From the NCBI RefSeq assembly GCF_017114865.1, contig NZ_JADEYH010000001.1, positions 248,001 to 312,000 on the forward strand: 64,000 bases of DNA, given 5' to 3'. Shown here piece after piece: positions 54,907-63,876 of the stretch. This DNA is from Streptomyces verrucosisporus (GTDB taxonomy: Bacteria; Actinomycetota; Actinomycetes; Streptomycetales; Streptomycetaceae). Every line of letters starts with the position of its first letter. Position 1 is the first letter of the stretch. Below the pieces are notes generated by a model. It saw only the letters and a program-made list of their open reading frames with translations, was not told the origin of the DNA and searched no databases. The translations under genes and the position numbers were made by a program.

Positions 54907-56178
54907 GTGACACGCAGGTGGCGGAGGGCGTCGGCGGTACCGGCCGTACTGGTGGCCGTGCTGCTGGCGTTCCAGCCGGGCTGCGTGGAGCGGGACCGGG
55001 ACGGCGCCGCGGAGCGCGGACTGCTCCAGGCGGTGCTGGACCGCCAGGCCGAGGCCGTCCTCGCCGGCGACCGCGAGGCCTACCTGGCCACCGTCGATCC
55101 CCGCGCGGACGGCTACCGGGACGCCCAGCGCACGGTGTTCGGCAACCTCGCCCGGCTGCCGATCGACCACTGGTCCTACCGCGTCACCGCCACCGGCGAG
55201 GACGCCTTCCCGCTGCCGGCGGACGGGGGAGCCGGCCCCCGGAGGATCGCGGTCCGGGCCGAACTGCGCTACCGGATCGGGGGCTACGACCCCGCGCCGG
55301 TGCGGGACGTGGAGCACCTGACCCTCACCGAGCGGGAGGGCCGCTGGTACGTCTCCTCCGACGGCGACGGCGACGGCGCGCCCGGTGGCCGTCGCGGCAC
55401 CCAGCAGCTGTGGGAGCAGGGCGAGATGACCGTCGTGCGCGGCGAGCGGAGCCTGGTGCTGGGGGTCGGCCGCCCGGAGTTCGACCTGCGCGCCCTGGCG
55501 GACGACGCCGACCGCGCGGTCCCCGGCGCAGACGAGGCCTGGCCGCGCCGCTGGCCGCGCCGGGTGCTGGTCCAGGCCCCCGCGACACTGGAGCGGATGG
55601 CCGGCCTCCTGGGCGGCCCGCCCTCCTCCTACCGCGGCATCGCCGCCGTCACCACCGGAGAGGCGGGCGGACGGAGCACAGCCCCCGCCGAGCGGATCGT
55701 GGTCAACCCGGAGGCCTACTGGCTGCTGGGCGAGGAGGGGCGGCGGATCGTCATGACCCACGAGGTCACCCATGTGGCCACCCGTGAGCACACCACCGAG
55801 TCCACTCCGCTGTGGCTGTCGGAGGGCTTCGCCGACTGGGCCGCCTACCGGGAGGTGGACCGGTCGCCCGCCCGGATCGCCCCACTGCTGGACGACGCCG
55901 TCCGCGACGGCGAGGTGCCCCGCCGGCTGCCCACGGACGAGGAGTTCGCCTTCGCCGGGGACGCCGACCGGCTCGCCCGCTCCTACGAGAGCGGCTGGCT
56001 GCTGTGCCGGATGGTGGCGCAGCGGTGGGGCGAGGAGAAGCTGGTCGAGCTGTACCTGGCGGCGGGCGAGTCCGGCGGGGACATCGACCCGGTGGTCCGC
56101 GAGGTGCTCGGCACCGGCATGGACGGGCTCACCGAGCGCTGGCGCGAGTACGTACGGCGGGAGCTGGGAGGGCGGTAG
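54907..56178 (+). CDS. Gluzincin-type metalloprotease, lipoprotein-like
   Basis: A 423-residue protein. A signal sequence ends at FQPGC (Cys26), consistent with a lipoprotein. Residues 35-160 form a SnoaL/NTF2-like domain, then from about 180 a peptidase domain with HEVTH at 285-289 (HExxH zinc site) and the third ligand E306 in WLSEGFADW, the gluzincin pattern. Its substrate is unknown. GTG start at 54907; no ribosome binding site, -10 placed for leaderless transcription. Converges on the GT87 gene. Confidence 0.85.
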   Translation: MTRRWRRASAVPAVLVAVLLAFQPGCVERDRDGAAERGLLQAVLDRQAEAVLAGDREAYLATVDPRADGYRDAQRTVFGNLARLPIDHWSYRVTATGEDAFPLPADGGAGPRRIAVRAELRYRIGGYDPAPVRDVEHLTLTEREGRWYVSSDGDGDGAPGGRRGTQQLWEQGEMTVVRGERSLVLGVGRPEFDLRALADDADRAVPGADEAWPRRWPRRVLVQAPATLERMAGLLGGPPSSYRGIAAVTTGEAGGRSTAPAERIVVNPEAYWLLGEEGRRIVMTHEVTHVATREHTTESTPLWLSEGFADWAAYREVDRSPARIAPLLDDAVRDGEVPRRLPTDEEFAFAGDADRLARSYESGWLLCRMVAQRWGEEKLVELYLAAGESGGDIDPVVREVLGTGMDGLTERWREYVRRELGGR

Positions 56179-56217
56179 CGCCCGCGGCCGCACCGGCGCG
56201 CCGCCGTACGGGCAGCC

Positions 56218-57522
56218 TCACCGGGAGACCAGCCCGCCCTCCGGCTCCGGCGCCTTCTCACCCCTGCCGTCGTCCCCGTCCCCGCCGCTGTCCTCGCCCT
56301 CCCCGGAGGGCCCCTCCGCCCGGCGCAGGGGCTCGGTCACCGTCGTGCGCCACAGCCGGGCGCAGGCCAGCACCGCGGCGGCGACCAGCAGCCCGTTGCG
56401 CACCACCAGCAGCGTGATGCCCAGGGCGTCGCTCGCCACCACGCTGCCGAAGTTCAGGGGGAACTCCAGCAGCGTCACCCCCGTCGCCACGACCACCAGC
56501 ACGGCGGGCAGCCCCTGCCGTCCGGTGCGCAGCGTCACGCATACCGCCGCCAGGCCCACCAGCCAGACCATGTACTGCGGGCTGATGACCCGGCTGGTGA
56601 CGGTGAACAGCAGCACCGCGGCGAACGCGGCGTCCGCCGCGGTGGACGCCGTCCACTCCACCGCGCGCAGCCGCCACCGCAGCATCCAGCCGAAGGCGGC
56701 GGCGGTGCACAGCAGCGCCGCGGTGCTCACCAGATCCACGTACGGGCCCAGGAACTCCACCGAGCCGTAGTTCAGCAGCACCTGGCCCTCCCAGCCGAAG
56801 TGCCGCGCCACGTGGAAGACCAGCGCGCCCACCGACTCGACCTCGGTGCCGCGGTCGCGCTGGTGGGTGAGGAAGTCCAGCGCGCCGGGCATGGCGGCGG
56901 CGAACGCGGCGGTCAGCACCAGGGCCGCCGCCACGGCCGCGCCCCACACGGCGCGGGCGACGCGTCCGCGCGGCGTGCCCACCAGCAGCAGCGCGGGCCA
57001 CACCTTCAGCAGCGCCCCGAAGGCCGCCAGCGCCCCGGCCGTGCGCGGGCTGCGCGACAGCGCCAGCAGCGCGGCGACCGCGACGGCGGTGACCATCAGG
57101 TCGTAGCGGGCGTACACCGTCGGGCCCAGCAGCGGCAGCCCGGCCACCCACACCCACGCTCCCGCGCGGCTGCGGCTGCGGCCGAGGCCATGGTCCCGGT
57201 CCGGCCCGGTGCCGCGCCGGGAGGCGTACAGCAGCAGCGCGAACGCGGCGGCGTCGGCGGCGCAGGCCAGCACGTAGAACGCGGCCGGGTACTCCAGGAA
57301 GGGCAGCAGCGCGGGGGAGAGGATCGCCAGCGCCGCGGCGGGCGGGTACTGCCAGGTGACGTCGTCCGGCGGGAACACGCCGGTGCTCAGCACCCGGTAC
57401 CAGCCCTGGTAGATCACCGAGACGTCGCTGGTGACGTCCGGCCCCGGCACCGCTATCACCTTGAACACGCACAGGAGCAGTACGGTCCGGGTGGCGGCCC
57501 AGGCCGCGATCAGAAGGCGCAT
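56218..57522 (-). CDS. Glycosyltransferase family 87-like membrane protein
   Basis: A 434-residue polytopic protein with about ten membrane helices, of the GT87 (DUF2029) family of polyprenyl-phosphate-dependent mannosyltransferases. The first loop has the acidic VTSDVSVIYQGWYRVL with an Asp that fits the GT-C catalytic residue, then VFPPDDVTWQYPPAA. The C-terminal 30 residues are an acidic tail. It probably adds mannose to lipid or cell-wall acceptors outside the membrane. Divergent from the pimB-like gene. ATG with no ribosome binding site; TACGGT six bases upstream. Confidence 0.85.
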   Translation of the reverse strand: MRLLIAAWAATRTVLLLCVFKVIAVPGPDVTSDVSVIYQGWYRVLSTGVFPPDDVTWQYPPAAALAILSPALLPFLEYPAAFYVLACAADAAAFALLLYASRRGTGPDRDHGLGRSRSRAGAWVWVAGLPLLGPTVYARYDLMVTAVAVAALLALSRSPRTAGALAAFGALLKVWPALLLVGTPRGRVARAVWGAAVAAALVLTAAFAAAMPGALDFLTHQRDRGTEVESVGALVFHVARHFGWEGQVLLNYGSVEFLGPYVDLVSTAALLCTAAAFGWMLRWRLRAVEWTASTAADAAFAAVLLFTVTSRVISPQYMVWLVGLAAVCVTLRTGRQGLPAVLVVVATGVTLLEFPLNFGSVVASDALGITLLVVRNGLLVAAAVLACARLWRTTVTEPLRRAEGPSGEGEDSGGDGDDGRGEKAPEPEGGLVSR

Positions 57523-57528
57523 GGACCG

Positions 57529-57534
57529 ACCGTA
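57529..57534 (-). promoter_or_regulatory. -10 hexamer of GT87 gene (leaderless)
   Basis: TACGGT on the minus strand ends six bases before the ATG at 57522. Confidence 0.45.
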
Positions 57535-57568
57535 CCGGGTGCCGCCCCGGCGCCCGGAGGGCAGCGGG

Positions 57569-57574
57569 TACTGT
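57569..57574 (+). promoter_or_regulatory. -10 hexamer of the pimB-like gene (near-leaderless)
   Basis: TACTGT ends eight bases before the ATG at 57583; no ribosome binding site, so the leader would be about two bases. Confidence 0.4.
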
Positions 57575-57582
57575 CGGCGGCG

Positions 57583-58740
57583 ATGGACAAGACCCTGATC
57601 GTCACCAACGACTTCCCGCCCCGGCCCGGCGGCATCCAGGCCTTTTTGCACAGCATGGCGCTGCGTCTGGACCCGGAGCGGGTCGTCGTCTACGCCTCCA
57701 CCTGGAAGCGCGGCCGGGAGGGCGCCGAGGCCACCGCGCGCTTCGACGCGGAACAGCCCTTCACCGTCGTGCGCGACTCCACGACCATGCTGCTGCCCAC
57801 CCCGCGCGTGACGCGCCGCGCGGTCTCGCTCCTGCGCGAACACGGTTGTACGTCGGTGTGGTTCGGGGCGGCGGCGCCGCTGGGGCTGATGGCCCCCGCG
57901 CTGCGCCGGGCGGGGGCGCGGCGGCTGGTGGCGACCACCCACGGCCACGAGGCCGGCTGGGCCGGGCTGCCGGCCGCCCGGCGGTTGCTGCGTCGCATCG
58001 GCGAGGGCACCGACACCCTCACCTACCTCGGCGAGTACACCCGCTCCCGGATAGCCGCCGCGCTCACCGAGGAGGCGGCGGCCCGGATGGTCCATCTGCC
58101 GCCGGGCGTCGACGAGAAGACCTTCCACCCCGGCTCCGGCGGCGACGCGGTGCGGGAGCGGCTGGGCCTGGCCGGCCGGCCGGTCGTGGTGTGCGTCTCG
58201 CGGCTGGTGCCGCGCAAGGGCCAGGACACCCTCGTCCGCGCCATGCCGCGGATCCTGGCCGAGGTGCCCGACGCGGTGCTGCTGATCGTCGGTGGCGGGC
58301 CGTACGGGCAGGCGCTGCGGAAGCTGGCCGAGGAGACCGGTGTGGCCGGCGCGGTCCGCTTCACCGGAGCGGTGCCGTGGGAGGAACTGCCCGCCCACTA
58401 CGGTGCGGGCGACGTCTTCGCCATGCCCTGCCGCACCCGTCGCGGCGGGCTGGACGTGGAGGGGCTCGGCATCGTCTACCTGGAGGCGTCGGCGACCGGG
58501 CTGCCGGTCGTCGCCGGCGACTCCGGCGGCGCTCCCGACGCCGTGCTGGACGGAGAGACCGGCTGGGTGGTGCGCGGCGGCGCCCCGGGCGGCGAGGCGG
58601 CCGCGGAGACGGCCGACCGCATCGTGAACCTGCTCAAGGACCCCGCGCTGCGCCGCCGGATGGGCGAGCGCGGCCGCGAGTGGGTCGAGGAGCGCTGGCG
58701 CTGGGACCTGCTGGCCGAGCGGCTGCGGGCACTGCTCTAG
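57583..58740 (+). CDS. pimB: GT4 glycosyltransferase, PimB-like mannosyltransferase
   Basis: A 385-residue cytoplasmic glycosyltransferase with two Rossmann domains. N-terminal TNDFPPRPGGIQAFLHSM, VWFGAAAPLGLMAP, THGHEAGW and the C-terminal CVSRLVPRKGQDTLV, GGGPYGQALRKLA, and EGLGIVYLEASATGLPVVAG match the mycobacterial PimB' family very closely, including the overall length. PimB' adds the second mannose to phosphatidylinositol. Whether Streptomyces uses it for the same lipid is inferred. Divergent from the GT87 gene, likely a shared glycolipid theme. Confidence 0.88.
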   Translation: MDKTLIVTNDFPPRPGGIQAFLHSMALRLDPERVVVYASTWKRGREGAEATARFDAEQPFTVVRDSTTMLLPTPRVTRRAVSLLREHGCTSVWFGAAAPLGLMAPALRRAGARRLVATTHGHEAGWAGLPAARRLLRRIGEGTDTLTYLGEYTRSRIAAALTEEAAARMVHLPPGVDEKTFHPGSGGDAVRERLGLAGRPVVVCVSRLVPRKGQDTLVRAMPRILAEVPDAVLLIVGGGPYGQALRKLAEETGVAGAVRFTGAVPWEELPAHYGAGDVFAMPCRTRRGGLDVEGLGIVYLEASATGLPVVAGDSGGAPDAVLDGETGWVVRGGAPGGEAAAETADRIVNLLKDPALRRRMGERGREWVEERWRWDLLAERLRALL

Positions 58741-58764
58741 CGCGCGGCCGCGCCGCGCCCTGCC

Positions 58765-58811
58765 GGACCGGGGGCCGGCGGCGCGCCGGGAGCGGGGCCG
58801 GCCCCCGGTCC
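58765..58811. terminator. Hairpin between pimB-like gene and fadD
   Basis: Perfect 14-base arms (58765-58778 and 58798-58811). It lies in the convergent gap 58741-58991, which otherwise is G/C-rich with no coding sense. Confidence 0.6.
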
Positions 58812-58991
58812 CGGGCTTCCCCGCTTCCGGGGCGCTTGGGAGGCGCTGCCTCCCGGCCGGGCGGGCCGGCCCCGGAGAGGGCGGCGAACGCCGGACCGGT
58901 CCGGACGGAAGACTCCCGCCCGGACCGGGGCGGTCCGTGTGTCCCGGCGCTTTTCGCGCCGCCGCGCGAGAAGCGCGCGGCTGACGCCGCG

Positions 58992-60785
58992 TTACGCGTA
59001 CAGCGCCTCGATCTCCTGCGCGAAGTCCTTGGCGACCACACCGCGCTTGAGCTTCATCGAGGGCGTCAGATGGCCCGAGTCCTCGGTGAACTGGGTGGCC
59101 AGGAGGCGGAACTTGCGCACCGACTCCGCACGGGAGACCGCCGCGTTGCCGTCGTCCACCGCCTGCTGGACGGCCGCGAGCAGCTCGGAGTCCTCCAGCA
59201 GCCGCTCCCTGGAGAGGCCGGACTTGCCGTGCTCCTCGGCCCAGCGGGGCAGGAACTCCTCGTCCAGCGTGATCAGCGCGGCGACGAACGGGCGGCCGTC
59301 GCCGACCACCATGCACTCGGCGACCAGGGCGTGGGCCCGGATGCGGTCCTCGATGACGGCCGGGGCGACGTTCTTGCCGCCCGCCGTCACCAGGATCTCC
59401 TTCTTGCGGCCGGTGATGGTGAGGTAGCCGTCCTCGTCGAGGGTGCCGATGTCGCCGGTGTGGAACCAGCCGTCCTCCATCGCCTCGGCGGTGGCGGCCT
59501 CGTTGTTCCAGTAGCCGCTGAACAGGTGCTCGCCGCGCAGCAGCACCTCGCCGTCGTCGCCGATGCGGACCGTCGAGCCCGGCAGCGGCTGCCCGACCGT
59601 GCCGACCTTCGGGCGGTCGTAGGGGTTGAACGCGGTGGGCGCGCAGGACTCGGTCAGGCCGTAGCCCTCCAGCACGGTGAAGCCGATGCCGCGGTAGAAG
59701 TGCCCCAGCCGCTCGCCCAGCGCCGCGCCGCCGGAGATGGCGTGGGTGGCCCGGCCGCCGAGGACCGCGCGCAGCTTGCCGTAGACCAGCTTGTCGAAGA
59801 GTCTGTGCCGCAGCCTCAGGCCCAGGGAGGGGCCGGAGGCGGTGTCCAGCGCGCGGCTGTAGGCGATCGCGGTGTCGGCGGCCCGGTCGAAGATCCTCCC
59901 CTTGCCCTCGCCCTGGGCCTTGGCCCGCGCCGAGTTGTAGACCTTCTCGAACACCCGCGGCACGCCCAGGATCAGCGTCGGGCGGAAGCCGGCGAGGTCG
60001 TCGGTGAGCTGCTTGATGTCCGGGCTCAGGCCGAGCCGGATCGGCGCCATGACGGCGGCGATCTGCACCATGCGGCCGAAGACGTGGGCGACCGGCAGGA
60101 AGAGCAGCACCGAGCCCTCGCCGGGGACGAACAGCGGCCCCAGCCGCTCGACCACGTTGCCGCAGTCGGCGAAGAACGCCCGGTGGGACAGGACGCATCC
60201 CTTGGGACGGCCGGTGGTGCCGGAGGTGTAGACGATGGTGGCCGGGGCGTCGGCGTCGGCGGCGCCGCTGTGCTCGTCCAGGACCGCGTCGGTGATCTGC
60301 GTGCCGGAGTCGGCCAGTTTCCGCACCGCGCCGTCGTCGACGGTCCACAGGTTCGCCAGCTCGGGCAGCCGGTCGCGCACGGACTCCACCGCGGCGGCGT
60401 GGGCGCCGCTCTCCACGACGCAGCCGACGGCGCCGGAGTCGGACAGGATCCACTGGATCTGCTCGGGGGAGCTGGTCTCGTAGATGGGCACGGTCACCGC
60501 GCCGGCGCTCCAGACGGCGAAGTCCAGCAGCGTCCACTCGTAGCGGGTGCGCGACATCAGGCCGATCCGGTCACCGGGGCGCACGCCCGCCGCGATCAGG
60601 CCCTTGGCGGCGGCCCGCACCTCCGCCAGGAACTCCCGTGCGGTCAGGTCCTCCCAGCCGCCCTTGGCGTCCTTGCGGGCGATGACCGGGAGGTCGGGGT
60701 GCTGGGCGGCGTTGCGGCGGATGAGATCGGTCAGATTTCCGTCCGCGGGCACCTCGTACAGGGCCGGAAGGCTGAACTCGCGCAA
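58992..60785 (-). CDS. fadD: Long-chain fatty-acid-CoA ligase (FadD15-like)
   Basis: Activates fatty acids to acyl-CoA with ATP. The 597-residue protein has the AMP-binding motif TIVYTSGTTGRPKGCVLSH (about residues 186-204), the EGYGLTESCAPTAFN adenylate segment, and the C-terminal GWFHTGDIGTLDEDGYLTITGRKKE with the hinge and the FACS signature. The catalytic lysine region LTPSMKLKR is present near the end. The start codon is TTG (60783-60785), supported by AGGAGC seven bases upstream and the normal MREFSLPALYEVPADGN N-terminus. An operator-like palindrome lies 67 bases upstream. Confidence 0.94.
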   Translation of the reverse strand: MREFSLPALYEVPADGNLTDLIRRNAAQHPDLPVIARKDAKGGWEDLTAREFLAEVRAAAKGLIAAGVRPGDRIGLMSRTRYEWTLLDFAVWSAGAVTVPIYETSSPEQIQWILSDSGAVGCVVESGAHAAAVESVRDRLPELANLWTVDDGAVRKLADSGTQITDAVLDEHSGAADADAPATIVYTSGTTGRPKGCVLSHRAFFADCGNVVERLGPLFVPGEGSVLLFLPVAHVFGRMVQIAAVMAPIRLGLSPDIKQLTDDLAGFRPTLILGVPRVFEKVYNSARAKAQGEGKGRIFDRAADTAIAYSRALDTASGPSLGLRLRHRLFDKLVYGKLRAVLGGRATHAISGGAALGERLGHFYRGIGFTVLEGYGLTESCAPTAFNPYDRPKVGTVGQPLPGSTVRIGDDGEVLLRGEHLFSGYWNNEAATAEAMEDGWFHTGDIGTLDEDGYLTITGRKKEILVTAGGKNVAPAVIEDRIRAHALVAECMVVGDGRPFVAALITLDEEFLPRWAEEHGKSGLSRERLLEDSELLAAVQQAVDDGNAAVSRAESVRKFRLLATQFTEDSGHLTPSMKLKRGVVAKDFAQEIEALYA

Positions 60786-60851
60786 AACTGATGCTCCTCA
60801 TCGGCGCCGCCGCGGATCCGCCGGGAAACGGAACCTCCGCCGGCTCTGGCC

Positions 60852-60868
60852 CAAGACGTGACGTCTTG
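60852..60868. promoter_or_regulatory. 17-bp palindrome upstream of fadD
   Basis: CAAGACGT-G-ACGTCTTG, perfect eight-base arms and one centre base. It is 67 bases before the fadD start in the divergent gap (60786-61067). Looks like a TetR-family operator, a family that often controls acyl-CoA synthetase genes. Confidence 0.55.
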
Positions 60869-61055
60869 AGGGTGGACGGCCACGGACGTTACCCACCGGT
60901 ACGGGGCTCGGGATAGGGGGTGGCGCCGAGATGTTCGGTGCGTCACACACCACGGGACTGTCACCAGCAGGGTAGTCCACACACCCGGAGGCCACGAAGG
61001 AGACGCAGGTCCAAGGGGGTGCGCGCGGGCCCTCCGCGCGCCGGGGCGCGGGTTC

Positions 61056-61061
61056 TAGGGT
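61056..61061 (+). promoter_or_regulatory. -10 hexamer of the metallophosphoesterase gene (leaderless)
   Basis: TAGGGT ends six bases before the ATG at 61068 and there is no Shine-Dalgarno. Confidence 0.5.
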
Positions 61062-61067
61062 GGCCTC

Positions 61068-61829
61068 ATGCGAGTCCACGTGGTGAGCGACGTACACGGC
61101 AACGGCCGGGACCTGGCCGCGGCCGGCGAAGGCGCGGACGCACTGGTCTGCCTGGGCGACCTCGTGCTGTTCATCGACTACGCCGACCACACCCGCGGCA
61201 TCTTCCCCGACCTCTTCGGGGCGGAGAACACCACCCGGTACGTCGAGCTGCGCACCGCGCGCCGCTTCGACGAGGCCCGTGAGCTGTCGGCCCGGCTCTG
61301 GGCAGACGTGGACAAGGCCGGGGCGGTGGAGGCGGCCGTGCGCCGCCAGTACGCCGAACTGTTCGCCGCCTTCCCCACCCCCACGTACGCCACCTACGGC
61401 AACGTGGACCTCCCCGCGCTGTGGCCCGAGTACGCCGGTGAGGGCACCACCGTCCTGGACGGGCGGACGGCCGACATCGGCGGCCTGCGCTTCGGGTTCG
61501 TCGGCGGCGGGCTGCCCAGCCCGATGCGCACGCCCTTCGAGGTCGACGAGGAGACGTACGCGGCCAAGGTCGCCGCCCTCGGCGAGGTCGACGTACTGTG
61601 CTCCCACATCCCGCCCCTGGTGCCCGAACTGTGCTACGACACGGTCGCCCGCCGCTTCGAGCGCGGCAGCGAGGCGCTGCTGGAGGCCGTCCACGCGGTG
61701 CGGCCCCGGTACGCCCTCTTCGGCCACGTCCACCAGCCACTGGTGCGGCGCACCCGGATCGGCCGGACCGAGTGCGTGAACGTCGGCCATTTCAACGCCA
61801 CCGGCAGGCCCTGGGTCCTGGAGTGGTGA
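61068..61829 (+). CDS. Metallophosphoesterase
   Basis: A 253-residue calcineurin-type phosphoesterase with the metal motifs in order: DVHGN (residues 8-12), GDLV (30-33), GNVD in place of the usual GNHE/D, SHIPP, and GHVHQP. The third motif's His is replaced by Val, which may weaken phosphate protonation, though the metal ligands are intact. Substrate unknown. It may lead a short group with the SRPBCC and ArsA-like genes, though 148 bases and a possible -10 (TAGCCT, 61914-61919) separate them. Confidence 0.87.
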   Translation: MRVHVVSDVHGNGRDLAAAGEGADALVCLGDLVLFIDYADHTRGIFPDLFGAENTTRYVELRTARRFDEARELSARLWADVDKAGAVEAAVRRQYAELFAAFPTPTYATYGNVDLPALWPEYAGEGTTVLDGRTADIGGLRFGFVGGGLPSPMRTPFEVDEETYAAKVAALGEVDVLCSHIPPLVPELCYDTVARRFERGSEALLEAVHAVRPRYALFGHVHQPLVRRTRIGRTECVNVGHFNATGRPWVLEW

Positions 61830-61977
61830 CGGCACCGGGTGGACGGGAACGCGGCCGGGAGGGGCAGCACGCGCGGAGGCGGGGGCGGGCGGGACGCCGC
61901 GCCCGCGCGCGGTAGCCTTCCCCCGCAGACGGCGGCGGACCACGAGCCGGGCGCAGCAACGCGGAGGAGCCACAGGG

Positions 61978-62427
61978 ATGGCCGAGCACACCAGGTCGAG
62001 CATCATCGTCGAGGCGGCACCTGCCGAGGTGATGGAGGTGATCGCCGACTTCGAGCGCTACCCGGAGTGGACCGGCGAGGTCAAGGAGGCCGAGGTGCTC
62101 TCCACCGACGACCGGGGCCGGGCCGAGCAGGTGCGGCTGCTGCTCGACGCCGGGGCCATCCGGGACGAGCACACCCTCGCCTACGAGTGGGCCGGTCCCG
62201 AGGAGGTCCGCTGGTCCCTGGTGAGGTCGCAGATGCTGCGCACCCTGGACGGCGTCTACCGCCTGCGGGCCCTCGACGGCGGCGGCCGCACCGAGGTGAC
62301 CTACCAGCTCACCGTGGACGTGAAGATCCCCATGCTCGGCATGATCAAGCGCAAGGCCGAGAAGGTCATCATCGACCGCGCTCTGGACGGGCTGAAGAAG
62401 CGCGTCGAGAGCGGCGCCAAGTCCTGA
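61978..62427 (+). CDS. SRPBCC (START/Bet v1-like) lipid-binding protein
   Basis: A 149-residue member of the polyketide cyclase/COQ10 superfamily. The N-terminal SSIIVEAAPAEVMEVIADFERYPEWTGEVKEAEVL is the hallmark start; the remaining sequence forms the beta sheet and a long C-terminal helix. Such proteins bind hydrophobic ligands. The ATG at 61978 has GGAG about nine bases upstream. The ArsA-like gene starts two bases after the stop, so the two are cotranscribed and probably act together. Confidence 0.88.
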   Translation: MAEHTRSSIIVEAAPAEVMEVIADFERYPEWTGEVKEAEVLSTDDRGRAEQVRLLLDAGAIRDEHTLAYEWAGPEEVRWSLVRSQMLRTLDGVYRLRALDGGGRTEVTYQLTVDVKIPMLGMIKRKAEKVIIDRALDGLKKRVESGAKS

Positions 62428-62429
62428 GC

Positions 62430-63710
62430 GTGGGGGGCGTCCGGACGCGCACGGTCCTGGTCACCGGCGGCGGGGGCAGCGGCCGTACCACCGTCGCCGC
62501 CGCCACCGCGCTGGCGGCGGCCCGGAGCGGCCACCGCGCACTGCTGCTCAGCGCCGAGGACCCGGCCCTGCTGGAGGCGCTGTTCGGCACGGGCGGCACG
62601 GGCGGTACGGACGGGGAGGGGGCCTCCCGCGAGGTCGCGCCCGGCCTGGTCCTGTCCCGCCTCGACTCCGGCGCCGACTTCCGGGCCCGCGCCGTCGCCC
62701 TCCAGGAGCGCGCCCGCTCCGCCCTGGACCTGCTGGGCGCCGAGCCGCTGGACGACGACGAGCTGGCCGAGCCGCCCGGGGCCGACGCCTTCGCCCTGCT
62801 GCGCGCCCTGCGGGCCGCGCACGACCCGGCCGGGGGCGGCCCGTATGACGTGGTCGTGGCCGACATGCCCCCGGTCGGGCGGGCCGTGCGCACTCTGGCG
62901 CTGCCCGAGCACACCCGGCGCTGGCTGCGGCGGCTGCTGCCGCCCGAACGGCAGGCGGCCCGCGCGCTGCGGCCGGTGCTGGCCCAGCTCGCCGGTGCGC
63001 CGATGCCCGCCCGGTCGCTCTACGAGGCCGCCGGCCGGCTGGACCGCGAACTCGCCGCGGTGCAGGCGGTGGTCGAGTCGCCGGGGACGACCGTGCGGTT
63101 GGTCGTCGAGCCCGGCCCCGCCGCCGTCCGCGCGCTTCGCGCCGCCCGGGCCGCGCTCGCGCTGCACGGCCTGGCGCTGGACGCCGTGGTCGCCAACCGG
63201 CTGCTGCCCACCGCCTCGCCCGATCCCTGGCTGGCGGGCCTGGCGTCCCGCCAGCGGAAGGCGCTCAAGGAGCTGCTGGGCGACTGCCCGGACGGCTCGG
63301 CGGACGTGTGCGAGCTGCCGCACCTGGGACGGGAGCCGCAGGGCGCGGCCGACCTCGGCGAACTGGCGGAGCGGATCCCGCCGCCCGGCCCGCCGCCCGG
63401 AGCCGCCCCGGGCGGGGACCTGGCCGGGGACCGGGCCGAGGACCGGGCCGAAGGGCCGTGGACGGTGGAGGACCGGCTGGCGGACGAGGGCGTCCTGCTG
63501 TGGCGGCTGCCGCTGCCCGGCGCCGTCCGCGAGACGCTCTCCCTGGTGCGCCGCGGCGACGAGGTCGTCGTCACCACCGGACCGTTCCGCAGGGTGCTGC
63601 CGCTGCCCGCCGCGCTGCGCCGCTGCGCGGTGGCCGGAGCACGGCTGGCCGACGGCGAGCTGACGGTGCGCTTCGAGCCCGAATCCGGGCTGTGGCCCGC
63701 GCGGGACTGA
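62430..63710 (+). CDS. ArsA/GET3-like ATPase with degenerate P-loop
   Basis: A 426-residue protein of the SIMIBI ArsA family. The deviant Walker A reads GGGGSGRTT (residues 13-21): both lysines of the standard GKGGxGKTT are absent, the second replaced by Arg. Switch-like segments DVVVADMPPVGRAVRTL and a C-terminal LWRLPLPGAVRETLSLVRRGDEVVV, typical of the ArsA C-terminal domain, are present. Arsenic transport is unlikely; a membrane or lipid role with the preceding SRPBCC protein is plausible. GTG start at 62430. Confidence 0.85.
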   Translation: MGGVRTRTVLVTGGGGSGRTTVAAATALAAARSGHRALLLSAEDPALLEALFGTGGTGGTDGEGASREVAPGLVLSRLDSGADFRARAVALQERARSALDLLGAEPLDDDELAEPPGADAFALLRALRAAHDPAGGGPYDVVVADMPPVGRAVRTLALPEHTRRWLRRLLPPERQAARALRPVLAQLAGAPMPARSLYEAAGRLDRELAAVQAVVESPGTTVRLVVEPGPAAVRALRAARAALALHGLALDAVVANRLLPTASPDPWLAGLASRQRKALKELLGDCPDGSADVCELPHLGREPQGAADLGELAERIPPPGPPPGAAPGGDLAGDRAEDRAEGPWTVEDRLADEGVLLWRLPLPGAVRETLSLVRRGDEVVVTTGPFRRVLPLPAALRRCAVAGARLADGELTVRFEPESGLWPARD

Positions 63711-63876
63711 GCGAGGACCGAGCGGGACCGAGGGGCGCCGGGGAGCCCGACGCCCCGGGCACGGCCGGGGCGTTCGGGTAACGTCGGGGAGGGAGGGACC
63801 TTCCGCCGGACGGTCCTCCGCCGCACGCCGCGGACCGCCGCGGCCCCCGTCGCAGCCACCGCCCCAGGAGCCCGCC

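Noticed and set aside
56218..60537. 1439-codon minus-strand frame joining GT87, pimB and fadD regions
   Set aside because: Only its last 434 codons (GT87) are real; the rest is antisense to the pimB-like gene and out of frame with fadD.
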